Part shown: positions 18,044-26,170 of the stretch, in pieces | Layout of the letters: every line of letters begins with the position of its first letter | Position numbering within the stretch: position 1 is the stretch's first letter | Assembly: GCF_000820845.2 (NCBI RefSeq) | Contig: NZ_CBXV010000008.1 | Coordinates: 976,705 to 1,040,704 of the forward strand | Length of the DNA stretch: 64,000 nucleotides | Source: Pyrinomonas methylaliphatogenes | Lineage (GTDB): Bacteria > Acidobacteriota > Blastocatellia > Pyrinomonadales > Pyrinomonadaceae | Reading direction: 5' to 3' | Position numbers and translations under genes: made by a program | Notes under the pieces: generated by a model | What the model was told of the DNA's origin: nothing | Seen by the model: only the letters and a program-made list of their open reading frames with translations | Database searches by the model: none

Positions 18044-18547
18044 CTAGGGATTGCGATGCGCTTCCTTGATCTCACGGCGCGCGTTGCGTTCGGCTTCACG
18101 AGCCTCTTTCTCGCTCACGCCCAGATCTTGAAGCGTCTGCCCTAGGCTCTTGCCGCTGCGCAATCCGGCCAAGATGGCTTCCGTCGTCACGTTGGGATGC
18201 TTAGCGCTCAAGTTCCGCGCGACGACGTTCGCCGCGATGAATTGTCCGAAGGTCAGATGAGGATTAAGCGCGCGTTCGGCTTGATATTTTTGCTCCAGTT
18301 CCTCGGGCGTCATATTCAACTTCTTCGCGATGCCGCGCGCTCGATCGCGATCCACGTCTCGAGCGGCCTTGTCGCTTCGTCCCGGCGACGCGGCGTTCGT
18401 TGGCCGTGACGGATTGGTCGTCGGAACGTTCCTCACTGGCCCTCGACCGATACCGCGACCGCGACCTTGTGACAGCGCTTGGATGCTCACAGCGGCTGTC
18501 AGCAGGCCAAGCAGCGCTACGCCCATCCAGATTTTGATGTGTCTCAT
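18044..18547 (-). CDS. Secreted/periplasmic protein of unknown function
   Basis: 167 aa. The signal sequence (HIKIWMGVALLGLLTAAVSI, residues 3-22) ends near ALSQG. A Gly/Arg/Pro/Ser-rich linker (25-65) leads into a charged helical C-terminal half that includes LNMTPEELEQKYQAER, FGQFIAANVVARNL and SGKSLGQTLQDLGVSEKEA; the last resembles short helical repeats in secreted acidobacterial proteins. No catalytic motif seen. The start has GGAAGGGAG directly before it, so the true start could be the second ATG at 18526. Confidence 0.7.
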   Translation of the reverse strand: MRHIKIWMGVALLGLLTAAVSIQALSQGRGRGIGRGPVRNVPTTNPSRPTNAASPGRSDKAARDVDRDRARGIAKKLNMTPEELEQKYQAERALNPHLTFGQFIAANVVARNLSAKHPNVTTEAILAGLRSGKSLGQTLQDLGVSEKEAREAERNARREIKEAHRNP

Positions 18548-18802
18548 CTCCCTTCCACCTCCGAATTAGTCGATCGAGCGCGCTCCGACGGCCTGAGACA
18601 TCGAAGCGCGCTCGCGCCGCCGCTCGTGCGAGCGCACGGCGCTTTGTGCCTTGGACGCTCATCGAGAGAACGGAGCAAAAATTGTACCGCTAGTCGCCAA
18701 GGGGCGAAAAATGGCCGCGCGCGCGTCGGCGGCGAAGCGAGTCGAGGTGATCGGTGTTTCAGAATGTGACAGGTAGGCGATCCTCTTTCCATCGCGCGGC
18801 GC

Positions 18803-20215
18803 TCAAGGTCGTTGGCGATGCGACGAATACCAGTGGACCGGCCATCCGAGCGCGATCAAGCCTAGTCCGATCAGCGAACGGAGCGGAGCCGTCAGCAACG
18901 TGCTTACCAGCAGCCAGACCGTCGCCAACAGAAAGAGCGCGGGGACGATCGGATAACCCCACGTGCGATAGGGGCGCGGGGCGTGCGGCAGGCGGCGACG
19001 CAACGCGAAGACGGCGCTCGTCGTCAAGCCGTAGAAGATCCATGAGCCGAAGATGACATAATCGGTCAGCGTGTCGAACGAACCGGAGAGCGTCAAGATG
19101 CTGGCCCAGACGGCTTGCGCGATGAGCGCGCCCGTCGGCACGCGGCTGCGGCTCGACAGTTTCGCCAAACTTTGGAAGAAGAGGCCATCGCGCGCCATCG
19201 CAAATGGCACTCGCGCGCCGGTCAGAATCGAGGTGTGAAGCGTGCCGACGGACGAAGCCATGAGCGCGGCGGCGATGAGCCCTGTGGCGAGCGATCCGAG
19301 AAAACGGCGCGTCACTTCGGTCGCAACCGAAGAATTCGGCGAAACGCTCGCCACTTCGGTTGGCGTGAGCACGTAGAAATAGGCCGCGTTGACGAAGACG
19401 TAAAGCAGGATGATGATGATCGTGCCGCCGATCAGCGCGAGCGGAATATTACGTTGTGGGTTTTTAATCTCACCCGCGACGAGCGTGATGTTGTTCCACC
19501 CATCATAACCCCAAAGCGCGCCGAGCATCGCGGCGCTGAATCCGGCTAGTCCCATGCGTGCCGTCTCTTCGACGCCGACGCATGTTCCGCCCATATCGCT
19601 CGCGCTGAAATGGGTCCAATCGCCCGGCGCGAGGAGGAAAGCGCCGAGTCCGACGCCGAGGACGAGCGTGATCTTGATGCCCGTGAGAAAGGTTGCGACC
19701 CGACCGCTAATCGCTACCGCCGCGCAGTTGATCAGCGTCATCAGCGCGATGATGCCGAGAGCGACAAGTTGAAGGGGGCCTAATGAGAACCTCCGTCCGA
19801 ACAGATCGAGCGAAAAGAGTTGATGATCGAGCGCGCCGCCGACGAGGACATTCAAAAAGATGGCGAACGCGACGGCGACCGAAGCCTGTGAACCGGTCTT
19901 GGCGATGAAGATCTGCATCCAGCCGTAAAGGAAAGCCAGACGCGACCCATAAGCTTCACGCAAGAAAACGTACTCGCCGCCCGCTTGCGGCATCATCGCG
20001 GCTAGCTCCGCGTAGGTGAGCGCGCCAGCTAAGCTGAGCAGTCCGGCGACGATCCACGCCGTAAGAACCAGGCCGGGCGTTCCAACGTTACAGGTCATGA
20101 CGCGGGCTTTCAAGAAGACGCCCGTGCCGATGACGTTGCCGACGACGATCGAAATCGCGGCGATGAGTCCGAGCCCGCGAATCAACGATGTCGGCACCGC
20201 GTTGCTGTCGCTCAT
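18803..20215 (-). CDS. APC-superfamily amino acid permease
   Basis: 470 aa from the ATG at 20215 (MSDSNAVPTSLIRGLGLIAA); an ATG at 20278 would overlap lysA and has a GAGGATC upstream, so it remains possible. About 12 membrane helices. Family signatures: VVGNVIGTGVFLKA in helix 1, the unwound GxG site for amino acid binding, and WGYDGWNNITLVAGEIKNPQRNIP in the helix 6-7 region. Likely a LAT/YfnA-type exchanger for amino acids. It follows lysA on the same strand and might move lysine or a precursor, which is inference from position. Confidence 0.9.
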   Translation of the reverse strand: MSDSNAVPTSLIRGLGLIAAISIVVGNVIGTGVFLKARVMTCNVGTPGLVLTAWIVAGLLSLAGALTYAELAAMMPQAGGEYVFLREAYGSRLAFLYGWMQIFIAKTGSQASVAVAFAIFLNVLVGGALDHQLFSLDLFGRRFSLGPLQLVALGIIALMTLINCAAVAISGRVATFLTGIKITLVLGVGLGAFLLAPGDWTHFSASDMGGTCVGVEETARMGLAGFSAAMLGALWGYDGWNNITLVAGEIKNPQRNIPLALIGGTIIIILLYVFVNAAYFYVLTPTEVASVSPNSSVATEVTRRFLGSLATGLIAAALMASSVGTLHTSILTGARVPFAMARDGLFFQSLAKLSSRSRVPTGALIAQAVWASILTLSGSFDTLTDYVIFGSWIFYGLTTSAVFALRRRLPHAPRPYRTWGYPIVPALFLLATVWLLVSTLLTAPLRSLIGLGLIALGWPVHWYSSHRQRP

Positions 20216-20264
20216 ATAATTGCCGCTCGAGTCAGAGGGATACAAAGAGCGTGAAGAGCCCGCT

Positions 20265-21683
20265 TCAATCGAGTTCATTCATCAACAGATCCTCGTAAGA
20301 GTCGCGCCGACGCACAAGGCGGGGACAGCCATCGTCGCGCACCATGACGATGGCCGGCAGCGGTCGTCCATTGTACGCAAACATCTGGGCGACGGTGTAC
20401 GCGCCAGCGTTGAGCAGAGCGAGCACCTCTCCCGGACGAACGTCGCGCGGCAAGAGGCGATAGTCTGGAAGGCGCCCTTGTCGCTCGATGTCGAAATAGA
20501 CATCGCCTGAATCGCACAGTGGGCCGGCGACCTTGTAAGGCATGTCGTGCGGCGCGTCGGCCCGCTCGGCGGAGATCAGGTGATAGTACCAGTGATAAGT
20601 GCTCATCGAGAGGAGCAGATTGAAACCGGCATCCGTCAGCAACCACGTGTCGCCCGTTTCCGGACGCCGTTTGACATTGCGCACGGTCGTCAACAGGACC
20701 CCAGCATCGGCGACGATGCTGCGCCCCGGTTCGAAGAGGAATGTGATGCGGTCGAGAAGGTGATCGGCTCGCGCGCGACGCGCCTCTTCTCGCGCAACGC
20801 GCATCACTTCACGCAGGACTTCTGCCGGATCAAGATCGGCCTCGAGCATCTCGCGTTCGTGCGCCGGCAGAGCATCAGCCTGCGAACGATCGCGCAGATA
20901 GTTGACGGGAAAGCCACCGCCGAGGTTGATGTGCTCGATCGCGTGGCAGGTCCTGTCGTAGATCTCGATCAGATGTCGCCACACGGCTTCGAAAGCGCGA
21001 GCGAAAGGCTCGACGTCGGGCGTTTGCGAACCGATGTGGATGTGTATGCCGCATAGGTGGACCAGTTCGGGACGGGCGAGAGCGCGCGCGAAAGCTTCGC
21101 TCACTTCGGCGGCTGAGATGCCGAACTTCGAGGTAAGCAGCGCCGTCTGCAATCCGGGATGGGAGCGCGTCTCGACTTCGGGCACGAGCCGCAGCGCAAT
21201 GCGCGCGCGCCGACCGAGCCTTTCGGCTGTTCTTTCGATCAGCTCGATTTCGTAGATCGAGTCAACGTTGATGGCGTAGATCCCGGCGACGATCGCTTCG
21301 CTGATCTCGGCTTCGGTCTTGCTCGTGCCGTTGAAGATGATCTGGTTCGGGCGAAAGCCTGCGCGCTGCGCTTTGTAAAGTTCACCGCCGCTGTTCACCT
21401 CGATATCGATCCCGGCGTCGCGCACGGCGCGCAGGATGGCCAACGTCGAGTTCGCTTTCGCGGCGTAACAGAACTTGACCGGACGCGCGATCTCCCGCGC
21501 GGCGCGCGTCAAGCGCTCGATGTTCCGTCGAATGCGCGATTCCGAAAAGACGAAAAGCGGCGTGTCGTGTTGGCGCGCGAGTTCGATCGCGTCAACCCCG
21601 TCGATGGCGAGGTGGCCGCGCTGCGGTTCAAGGTATCCGGCTATCGCCCATGCCGGGAACGAGGCGATTCGCTGCTCTATCAT
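20265..21683 (-). CDS. lysA: Diaminopimelate decarboxylase-type PLP enzyme
   Basis: 472 aa. Alanine-racemase-like barrel with the PLP lysine in FCYAAKANST near residue 77, IDIEVNSGGEL, HIHIGSQ, INLGGGFPV, FLFEPGRSIVADAG and the C-terminal CDSGD and NAGAYTVAQMFAYNG. The last two carry the interface Cys and Tyr of LysA. It converts meso-diaminopimelate to lysine. The length is 40-50 aa above average because of an insertion between residues 260 and 310. ATG 21683 has GAGGAAGTT upstream. Other substrates (ornithine/arginine-type) are less likely given the CDSGD motif. Confidence 0.9.
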   Translation of the reverse strand: MIEQRIASFPAWAIAGYLEPQRGHLAIDGVDAIELARQHDTPLFVFSESRIRRNIERLTRAAREIARPVKFCYAAKANSTLAILRAVRDAGIDIEVNSGGELYKAQRAGFRPNQIIFNGTSKTEAEISEAIVAGIYAINVDSIYEIELIERTAERLGRRARIALRLVPEVETRSHPGLQTALLTSKFGISAAEVSEAFARALARPELVHLCGIHIHIGSQTPDVEPFARAFEAVWRHLIEIYDRTCHAIEHINLGGGFPVNYLRDRSQADALPAHEREMLEADLDPAEVLREVMRVAREEARRARADHLLDRITFLFEPGRSIVADAGVLLTTVRNVKRRPETGDTWLLTDAGFNLLLSMSTYHWYYHLISAERADAPHDMPYKVAGPLCDSGDVYFDIERQGRLPDYRLLPRDVRPGEVLALLNAGAYTVAQMFAYNGRPLPAIVMVRDDGCPRLVRRRDSYEDLLMNELD

Positions 21684-21740
21684 AACTTCCTCAACGCGAT
21701 GGCGTTCTTACCCATGGAGGCGACGCGCGTTCATTCGAAA

Positions 21741-21818
21741 GGTCGAGCGCGGACGCTAGGCTGTCACGCTCATCACGATCCTGGTCCTTCGCGATATGTT
21801 CGGTCGAGCGTGGACGCT
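21741..21818. repeat. 17-bp imperfect direct repeat upstream of lysA and the aminotransferase
   Basis: GGTCGAGCGCGGACGCT at 21741-21757 recurs with one change at 21802-21818, period 61. It sits in the 222-bp divergent spacer between lysA and the class V aminotransferase and could be a duplicated regulator site or one of the short duplications seen elsewhere in the window. Confidence 0.55.
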
Positions 21819-21905
21819 GGACACCGGAGCAGATGCGAAGATAGTCTTGAAAGACTTGTGCGGTCAAGTCGTGAGCCGGAGTGGATCGACTTCTGGAGTG
21901 ATCGA

Positions 21906-23039
21906 ATGGCGAACGAGCGAATCATCGATTGGGAACTCATCCGACGCGATTTCCCGGTGACGGAACGCATGGCCTATCTGAACAGCGCCGCTGCTGGACC
22001 GATCGCGCGTCCGGTCGCTGAAGCGGCCATCGGTTTTTATCGCGATATGATGATGGGCGGCGACGCTCGCTGGGACGACTGGCGCGAAGAGGTGGAAAGG
22101 GCGCGCGCCAGCGTCGCACGATTGATCAACGCCGATCTGGATGAGGTCGCGTTTACGACGAACACTTCGACCGGAATGAACCTGATCGTCGATGCGCTCG
22201 CAGATGCGGGCGAGGTGATCTCGTGTGAACTCGAGTTTCCGACTTCCACCATCCCCTGGATGCATCGCGGCGTGCGCGTGCGCTTTGCCGAAACCGTCGA
22301 GGGACAGTTGCTGCCCGAAGCGATTCGCCGCGCGATGACAAGGCGAACCGGGATTATCGCGATCAGCCACGTGCAGTACTCGAACGGTTTTCGCGCCGAT
22401 CTCGAAGAGATCGGGAGGATCAAAGGTGATCACTGGTTGGTCGTCAACGCGAGTCAATCGGCGGGCGTTCTGCCGATCGACGTAAAGCGGATGCGCATCG
22501 ATGCGCTCTGCGCGACTGGCCACAAGTGGCTGTGCGCGGGTTATGGCGTCGGCTTCGTTTATCTCAGCCGTCGCCTCCTAGAGCGGACAAAACCGCATGC
22601 CATCAGTTGGATGAGCGTTCACGAACCGTTTGCGATGCGCAACGATCGTTTCCGCGTAAGGGGCGATGCGGCGGCGCGCGCCGAGGTCGGCTGTTCACAC
22701 TTTGCGGGCATCTTTGCGCTCGGCGCGGCGGCTGAATACATTCAGGCGATCGGCATCGAACGGATCGCGCAGCGGGCGCTGGCCCTGAACGAGCATCTGA
22801 CGCGCGAACTCGAGCGCGCCGGGTGGCGCGTCCTTTCGCCGCTCGGTGAGGCGCGCTCGGCAGAAACGCTCGTCGCCGCCGCCGATCCGCCGCGCGTCGT
22901 CGCGCACTTGAAAGAGCGCGGCATCGCTGTCACGGAAAAGCCGGAGGGTTTCCGCGTCGCGACGCATTTCTTCAATACGACGGGCGATATTACGCGGCTC
23001 ATCGCCGCGCTCGGTGAGACGTGGGCACAGGTCGTCTGA
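21906..23039 (+). CDS. Class V aminotransferase / cysteine desulfurase-like PLP enzyme
   Basis: 377 aa from ATG 21906 (GGAGTG upstream); the longer open frame before it overlaps lysA antisense and is not coding. Family signatures are YLNSAAAGPIARPVAEA, VAFTTNTSTGMNLIVDAL, IAISHVQYSNGFRADL, LVVNASQSAGVLPIDV and the PLP lysine in ATGHKWLCAGYG. The usual SufS C-terminal active-site Cys region is not evident, so aminotransferase, epimerase or kynureninase-like activity is likelier than desulfuration. It directly precedes the BMC shell genes (176-bp gap) on the same strand and is the only enzyme candidate in that locus, though it lacks an obvious N-terminal encapsulation peptide. Confidence 0.85.
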   Translation: MANERIIDWELIRRDFPVTERMAYLNSAAAGPIARPVAEAAIGFYRDMMMGGDARWDDWREEVERARASVARLINADLDEVAFTTNTSTGMNLIVDALADAGEVISCELEFPTSTIPWMHRGVRVRFAETVEGQLLPEAIRRAMTRRTGIIAISHVQYSNGFRADLEEIGRIKGDHWLVVNASQSAGVLPIDVKRMRIDALCATGHKWLCAGYGVGFVYLSRRLLERTKPHAISWMSVHEPFAMRNDRFRVRGDAAARAEVGCSHFAGIFALGAAAEYIQAIGIERIAQRALALNEHLTRELERAGWRVLSPLGEARSAETLVAAADPPRVVAHLKERGIAVTEKPEGFRVATHFFNTTGDITRLIAALGETWAQVV

Positions 23040-23127
23040 GGCGAGGGGCGGTCCGCGTTTTCAAGCTTTGACTCGCCGCCGGTCGCTCGCGGCGGAAGCG
23101 TAGGTTTCGCCGTTGGCGTTTCCGAGG

Positions 23128-23157
23128 TTGAGCTTTGACGCCCATTCGGATTAAATT
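23128..23157 (+). promoter_or_regulatory. Possible promoter of the microcompartment genes
   Basis: TTGAGC at 23128-23133 and TAAATT at 23152-23157 with an 18-base spacer, each 4 of 6 matches to sigma-70 consensus, about 60 bp before the first shell gene. If real, the shell genes have their own start besides read-through from the aminotransferase gene. Weak match. Confidence 0.3.
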
Positions 23158-23215
23158 CTGCAACGCGGCTGTCGAACTGCTTCGATCAAGATTCTGCTTC
23201 TGAGGAGATGAAGCT

Positions 23216-23503
23216 ATGGAAGCTCTCGGGATGATCGAAACCAAAGGATTGGTGGCGATGATCGAGGCTGCCGATGCGATGGTCAAGGCGGCCAACGTCA
23301 CGCTCGTCGGTTATGAGAAGATCGGCGCCGGATTCGTCACGGCGATCGTGCGCGGTGACGTGGCGGCGGTCAAAGCGGCGACGGATGCTGGCGCTGCCGC
23401 CGCACGAAGGGTCGGCGAGTTGGTCAGCGTGCACGTCATCCCGCGCCCGCACGCGAGCGTTGACGAGAATCTGCCCGTCAGCTTCAACTATCAAGGCGGA
23501 TGA
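23216..23503 (+). CDS. Microcompartment hexameric shell protein (BMC-H)
   Basis: 95 aa, the normal length of a single Pfam00936 BMC domain. It starts [20 protein letters not shown] and has the pore-side [20 protein letters not shown], followed by [20 protein letters not shown], as in PduA/EutM/CcmK. Six copies form a hexagonal tile with a central pore near the KIGAG loop. The ribosome site is GAGGAG. It overlaps the next gene by ATGA. It is the only BMC-domain protein in the window; no BMC-T gene is present. Confidence 0.95.
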   Translation: MEALGMIETKGLVAMIEAADAMVKAANVTLVGYEKIGAGFVTAIVRGDVAAVKAATDAGAAAARRVGELVSVHVIPRPHASVDENLPVSFNYQGG

Positions 23504-23772
23504 TCATCGCACGAATACTCGGCACCGTCGTCTCGACGCAGAAGGATCCGAAGCTCGAAGGGCGCAAACTGCTCATCGTCCGTCCGCTCAATTTGGATGG
23601 ATCGGACGGGAGCGGTTATCTGGTCGCCGTCGATACGGTCGGTGCGGGCTTTCATGAGCGCGTGCTCGTCGTGTCGGGATCGAGCGCGCGCTTGGCGCAA
23701 GGCATGAAGGATACGCCGGTCGATGCGGCGATCATCGGCGTCATCGACACGGTCGATTTCATCAACGATTGA
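23500..23772 (+). CDS. Microcompartment pentameric vertex protein, paralogue 1 (EutN/CcmL, BMC-P)
   Basis: 90 aa. [19 protein letters not shown] opens the Pfam03319 beta barrel, then [29 protein letters not shown] and the closing [13 protein letters not shown]. Pentamers cap the twelve vertices of a BMC shell. It overlaps the hexamer gene by 4 bp and is followed by two more paralogues, so three different vertex types could be built. Confidence 0.95.
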   Translation: MIIARILGTVVSTQKDPKLEGRKLLIVRPLNLDGSDGSGYLVAVDTVGAGFHERVLVVSGSSARLAQGMKDTPVDAAIIGVIDTVDFIND

Positions 23773-23788
23773 TCCATCGCCGTGGGAG

Positions 23789-24073
23789 ATGCAGCTTGCG
23801 CGCGTCATCGGCACCGTGGTTTCGACGCAGAAGAACGATTCGCTCGAAGGGCGTAAACTGCTCATCATCCAATCGCTCGATGCGGACTTGCGCCCGCAAG
23901 GGAAACCGCTCGTCGCTTTGGATGCTGTCGGCGCCGGCATCGGCGAACTCGTCTTCTGGTGTCGCGGCAAGGAGGCGAGCTTCCCGTTCGAACGAGAAGA
24001 TACGCCGACCGATTGCACCATCGTCGGCATCGTCGATTCGCCCGCGCACGTCGTGAAAGGGAACGGAAGATGA
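23789..24073 (+). CDS. Microcompartment pentameric vertex protein, paralogue 2 (BMC-P)
   Basis: 94 aa from ATG 23789. [49 protein letters not shown] and DCTIVGIVDSPA show the whole EutN/CcmL barrel. The best purine run (GGGAG) touches the ATG, so initiation probably relies on coupling to paralogue 1, whose stop is 16 bp before. Its 5' part shares 41 identical bases with paralogue 3 (23798-23838 versus 24079-24119), which implies recent duplication or gene conversion. A tryptophan-cysteine pair (VFWCRG) is unusual at the barrel edge. Confidence 0.94.
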   Translation: MQLARVIGTVVSTQKNDSLEGRKLLIIQSLDADLRPQGKPLVALDAVGAGIGELVFWCRGKEASFPFEREDTPTDCTIVGIVDSPAHVVKGNGR

Positions 24074-24360
24074 TCATCGCGCGCGTCATCGGCACCGTGG
24101 TTTCGACGCAGAAGAACGAGCGCTATGCGAACGCGCGCATCATGCTCTGTCAGCCGATCACGCCCGAAGGCGAAGAGGTGGGAACGACGCTTCTGGCCCT
24201 TGATTCCGTCGATGCCGGGGTGGGCGATACGGTCCTCATCGTGCAGGAAGGGTGGAGCGCCTCCGTCGTGGCGACCGGGCGCCCAGGAGCGGCCATCGAT
24301 TCGGCGATCGTCGGCGTGATCGATCGGATCGATCTGTTGCCAGAGGAAGGGGCCTCATGA
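24070..24360 (+). CDS. Microcompartment pentameric vertex protein, paralogue 3 (BMC-P)
   Basis: 96 aa from ATG 24070, which overlaps the stop of paralogue 2 as [58 protein letters not shown] and SAIVGVIDRIDLL define the EutN/CcmL fold. The LEGRKLLI segment of the other two is replaced by YANARIMLC, so this paralogue has diverged at the outward loop. Next gene overlaps by ATGA. Confidence 0.94.
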   Translation: MIIARVIGTVVSTQKNERYANARIMLCQPITPEGEEVGTTLLALDSVDAGVGDTVLIVQEGWSASVVATGRPGAAIDSAIVGVIDRIDLLPEEGAS

Positions 24361-24713
24361 ACGATGAACGGGAGATTCGCGCGCTGGCCGAACGCATCGC
24401 TCGGAGGTTAGAGGGCGAGCCCGCAGCTCGAATGACGGAACTAGACGCCGTGCGCGCGGCGCTCGCCGAGATAGAACGTCGTTTGGCGCGTGTCGAATCG
24501 CAACTCGAAGCGTCAGCGCACAAAGCCCCGATCGAAGATCATCCCTCCGCGCCCATCTCCTCGTCCATCTCGCACCCGAGTCAAGAGAGGTTCGGCGTCG
24601 GCGAAGCCGTCGCCGAACTGGTTGATTATCTCGAACAGGAGAAGATCTGCAACCTGGAGCCGGGTAAAAAGCCCTGTGATCATTGCGCGATGTGCAGCGC
24701 GCGCGGGTTCTGA
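24357..24713 (+). CDS. Microcompartment-associated small protein: encapsulation-peptide-like helix plus four-Cys tail
   Basis: 118 aa. Residues 4-19 (EREIRALAERIARRLE) form an amphipathic helix like the encapsulation peptides that direct cargo into BMCs. A second charged helix (about 25-52), a Pro/Ser/His linker (53-78), a short helix (EAVAELVDYLEQEK) and a C-terminal C-x8-C-x2-C-x2-C cluster (KICN...PCDHCAMCSARGF) follow. The Cys spacing suits an iron-sulfur cluster or zinc. Last gene of the shell operon, coupled by ATGA; it ends 4 bp before the convergent lemA. Function unknown; inferred as cargo or an adaptor or electron carrier for the compartment. Confidence 0.8.
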   Translation: MNDEREIRALAERIARRLEGEPAARMTELDAVRAALAEIERRLARVESQLEASAHKAPIEDHPSAPISSSISHPSQERFGVGEAVAELVDYLEQEKICNLEPGKKPCDHCAMCSARGF

Positions 24714-24717
24714 ACGC

Positions 24718-25344
24718 TTAGCGGCTCTGCGCTGCATTGCTGTTCCGCCGTAGCGCGTTCGGATCGATGCGGGGGACTTGTCGCGCTCCTTCTTCCGCGC
24801 GGAAATAGGGCTCTTCCTTGAATCCGAAGAGGCTCGCCACCAAAACCATCGGGAACTGATTGCGCGTCGTGTTGTAATCCTGCACCGCGGCGTTGTAGTC
24901 CTGGCGCGCGACGGCGATTCGATTCTCGGTTCCGGCGATCTCATCCTGAAGCTTCAGAAAACTCTCGTTCGAACGGAGCGTCGGATAGTTTTCGACGAGC
25001 ACGAGGAGCCGCCCGAGCGCGGAGGTCAGGTTCTGGTTCGCTTGGATGATCTGCTCGCGCTGTTCGGGCGTGCGGTTCTGTGGATCGCCTTGCGTCGCGT
25101 TCAGTAGCTGCGAACGCGCTTGCGCGATCTGACCGAAGACCTCTTGTTCTTGAATGCCGGCCATCTGCGCCGCCGCGACCAAATTCGGGATCAGATCGGC
25201 GCGCCGTTGAATCTGCGTTTCGACGTTGGCCCAGCGGGCGCGCACGTTCTGCTGCTTTTCGACCAGCGTGTTGTAGCCACAACCGCTGTTGGCGATAGAG
25301 ATCAGCGTAATCGCTACCAGTAGCACGATGTGTCGTCTTTTCAT
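24718..25344 (-). CDS. LemA family lipoprotein
   Basis: 208 aa. Of two ATGs (25350 and 25344) the second is better placed behind the GGAGG ribosome site (7 bases versus touching). The signal peptide ends in a lipobox at SGC (Cys22). The LemA helical core follows: YNTLVEKQQNVRARWANVET, QRRADLIPNLVAAAQ, LTSALGRLLVLVENYPTLRS and YNAAVQDYNTTRNQFPMVLVASLFGFKEEPYF. LemA proteins are envelope helical-bundle proteins of uncertain role, often near TPM-domain proteins, as here (26268). Confidence 0.95.
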   Translation of the reverse strand: MKRRHIVLLVAITLISIANSGCGYNTLVEKQQNVRARWANVETQIQRRADLIPNLVAAAQMAGIQEQEVFGQIAQARSQLLNATQGDPQNRTPEQREQIIQANQNLTSALGRLLVLVENYPTLRSNESFLKLQDEIAGTENRIAVARQDYNAAVQDYNTTRNQFPMVLVASLFGFKEEPYFRAEEGARQVPRIDPNALRRNSNAAQSR

Positions 25345-25424
25345 CTTCATTCCTCCCTACCGAAGTCTGACTTGGGAAAAGGTCCTTCCGATCAGGCGCA
25401 GAGCGCGTGTCTCCTTCGCCAAGT

Positions 25425-26168
25425 TCAACCGTCATGGGTGGATTCATCCAGACGGTCGGTGAAGTCGATGAGACGCTCGATCTGCGCCAGATAAGCGGCG
25501 AAGAGTTGTTCAACTTCCGCTCGGTCGATCTCATCTGCGCCTCGTTCGCGAAGAGCGAGCAGGGCATCGAAAACGGCCCGGTCCAATGCTAAGCGCTCTG
25601 CGGCGAGCGCGATGAGGTCGCGTTTGGCGACGGGCGGCTTCCTCTCGCCGCTCAGCATCAAGGCGGGCGCTAGAAGGGCTATGACGCCCGGGAGACTTTC
25701 AATCATCAGTGCGCGCAAACGCTCAGGCGAGCTGGCCCCCGAAATGTAGCGGCGGCGCAGTTGGAGCAACTTGCCGCGTAACTCGTATTCGGTCTGATGT
25801 CTCAGATTCTCGTCAGAGATCGTCACGCCTTCGAACGGATCGACGCCATAAAGCACGCGCCGCGCATCCTCCATGTGATGAAATTCGATGGGGAAAACAT
25901 CGGCAGCCTCACGCAGTTCGTCGAGCGTGAAGTAGACGGGAGGCGAATATCCTAACCGTTGCCAGTTACGCACGGGTCCTTGAGCGAGTCGCAGATCGTC
26001 GAACGTAATGCGTCGCAGCACGACCAGCAGGTTGTAGTCCGATTGCTGCGGGATGTGATCGCCGACGGCGGCTGAGCCGTAAAGAACAACGGCGATCAGA
26101 TTCTGCCCATGCGTCTCGCACAGATCGTCGATCAGCGCGCGTAAGATGTTTTCGATTCGAGCGCTCAT
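25425..26168 (-). CDS. Nucleotidyltransferase-domain protein
   Basis: 247 aa. The NTP_transf signature AVVLYGSAAVGDHIPQQSDYN (G-S then D-x-N near residues 32-45) is present. One of the usual carboxylates is Asn (SDYNLLVVL instead of SDxD), which may weaken catalysis. The C-terminal ~120 residues are helical, like a HEPN/KNTase-C substrate domain. Substrate unknown. Ribosome site GGGGAAGG is part of the repeat at 26171-26206. Confidence 0.75.
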   Translation of the reverse strand: MSARIENILRALIDDLCETHGQNLIAVVLYGSAAVGDHIPQQSDYNLLVVLRRITFDDLRLAQGPVRNWQRLGYSPPVYFTLDELREAADVFPIEFHHMEDARRVLYGVDPFEGVTISDENLRHQTEYELRGKLLQLRRRYISGASSPERLRALMIESLPGVIALLAPALMLSGERKPPVAKRDLIALAAERLALDRAVFDALLALRERGADEIDRAEVEQLFAAYLAQIERLIDFTDRLDESTHDG

Positions 26169-26170
26169 CG

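Noticed and set aside
17617-18069. 150-codon frame on plus in the gene-poor stretch
   Set aside because: It has a fair ribosome site, but its composition looks random and the end overlaps the secreted 167-aa gene; no family features.
23074-23093. CCGCCG...CGGCGG hairpin after the aminotransferase gene as a terminator
   Set aside because: Only a 6-bp stem with an 8-base loop and no T-run; not enough for an intrinsic terminator.
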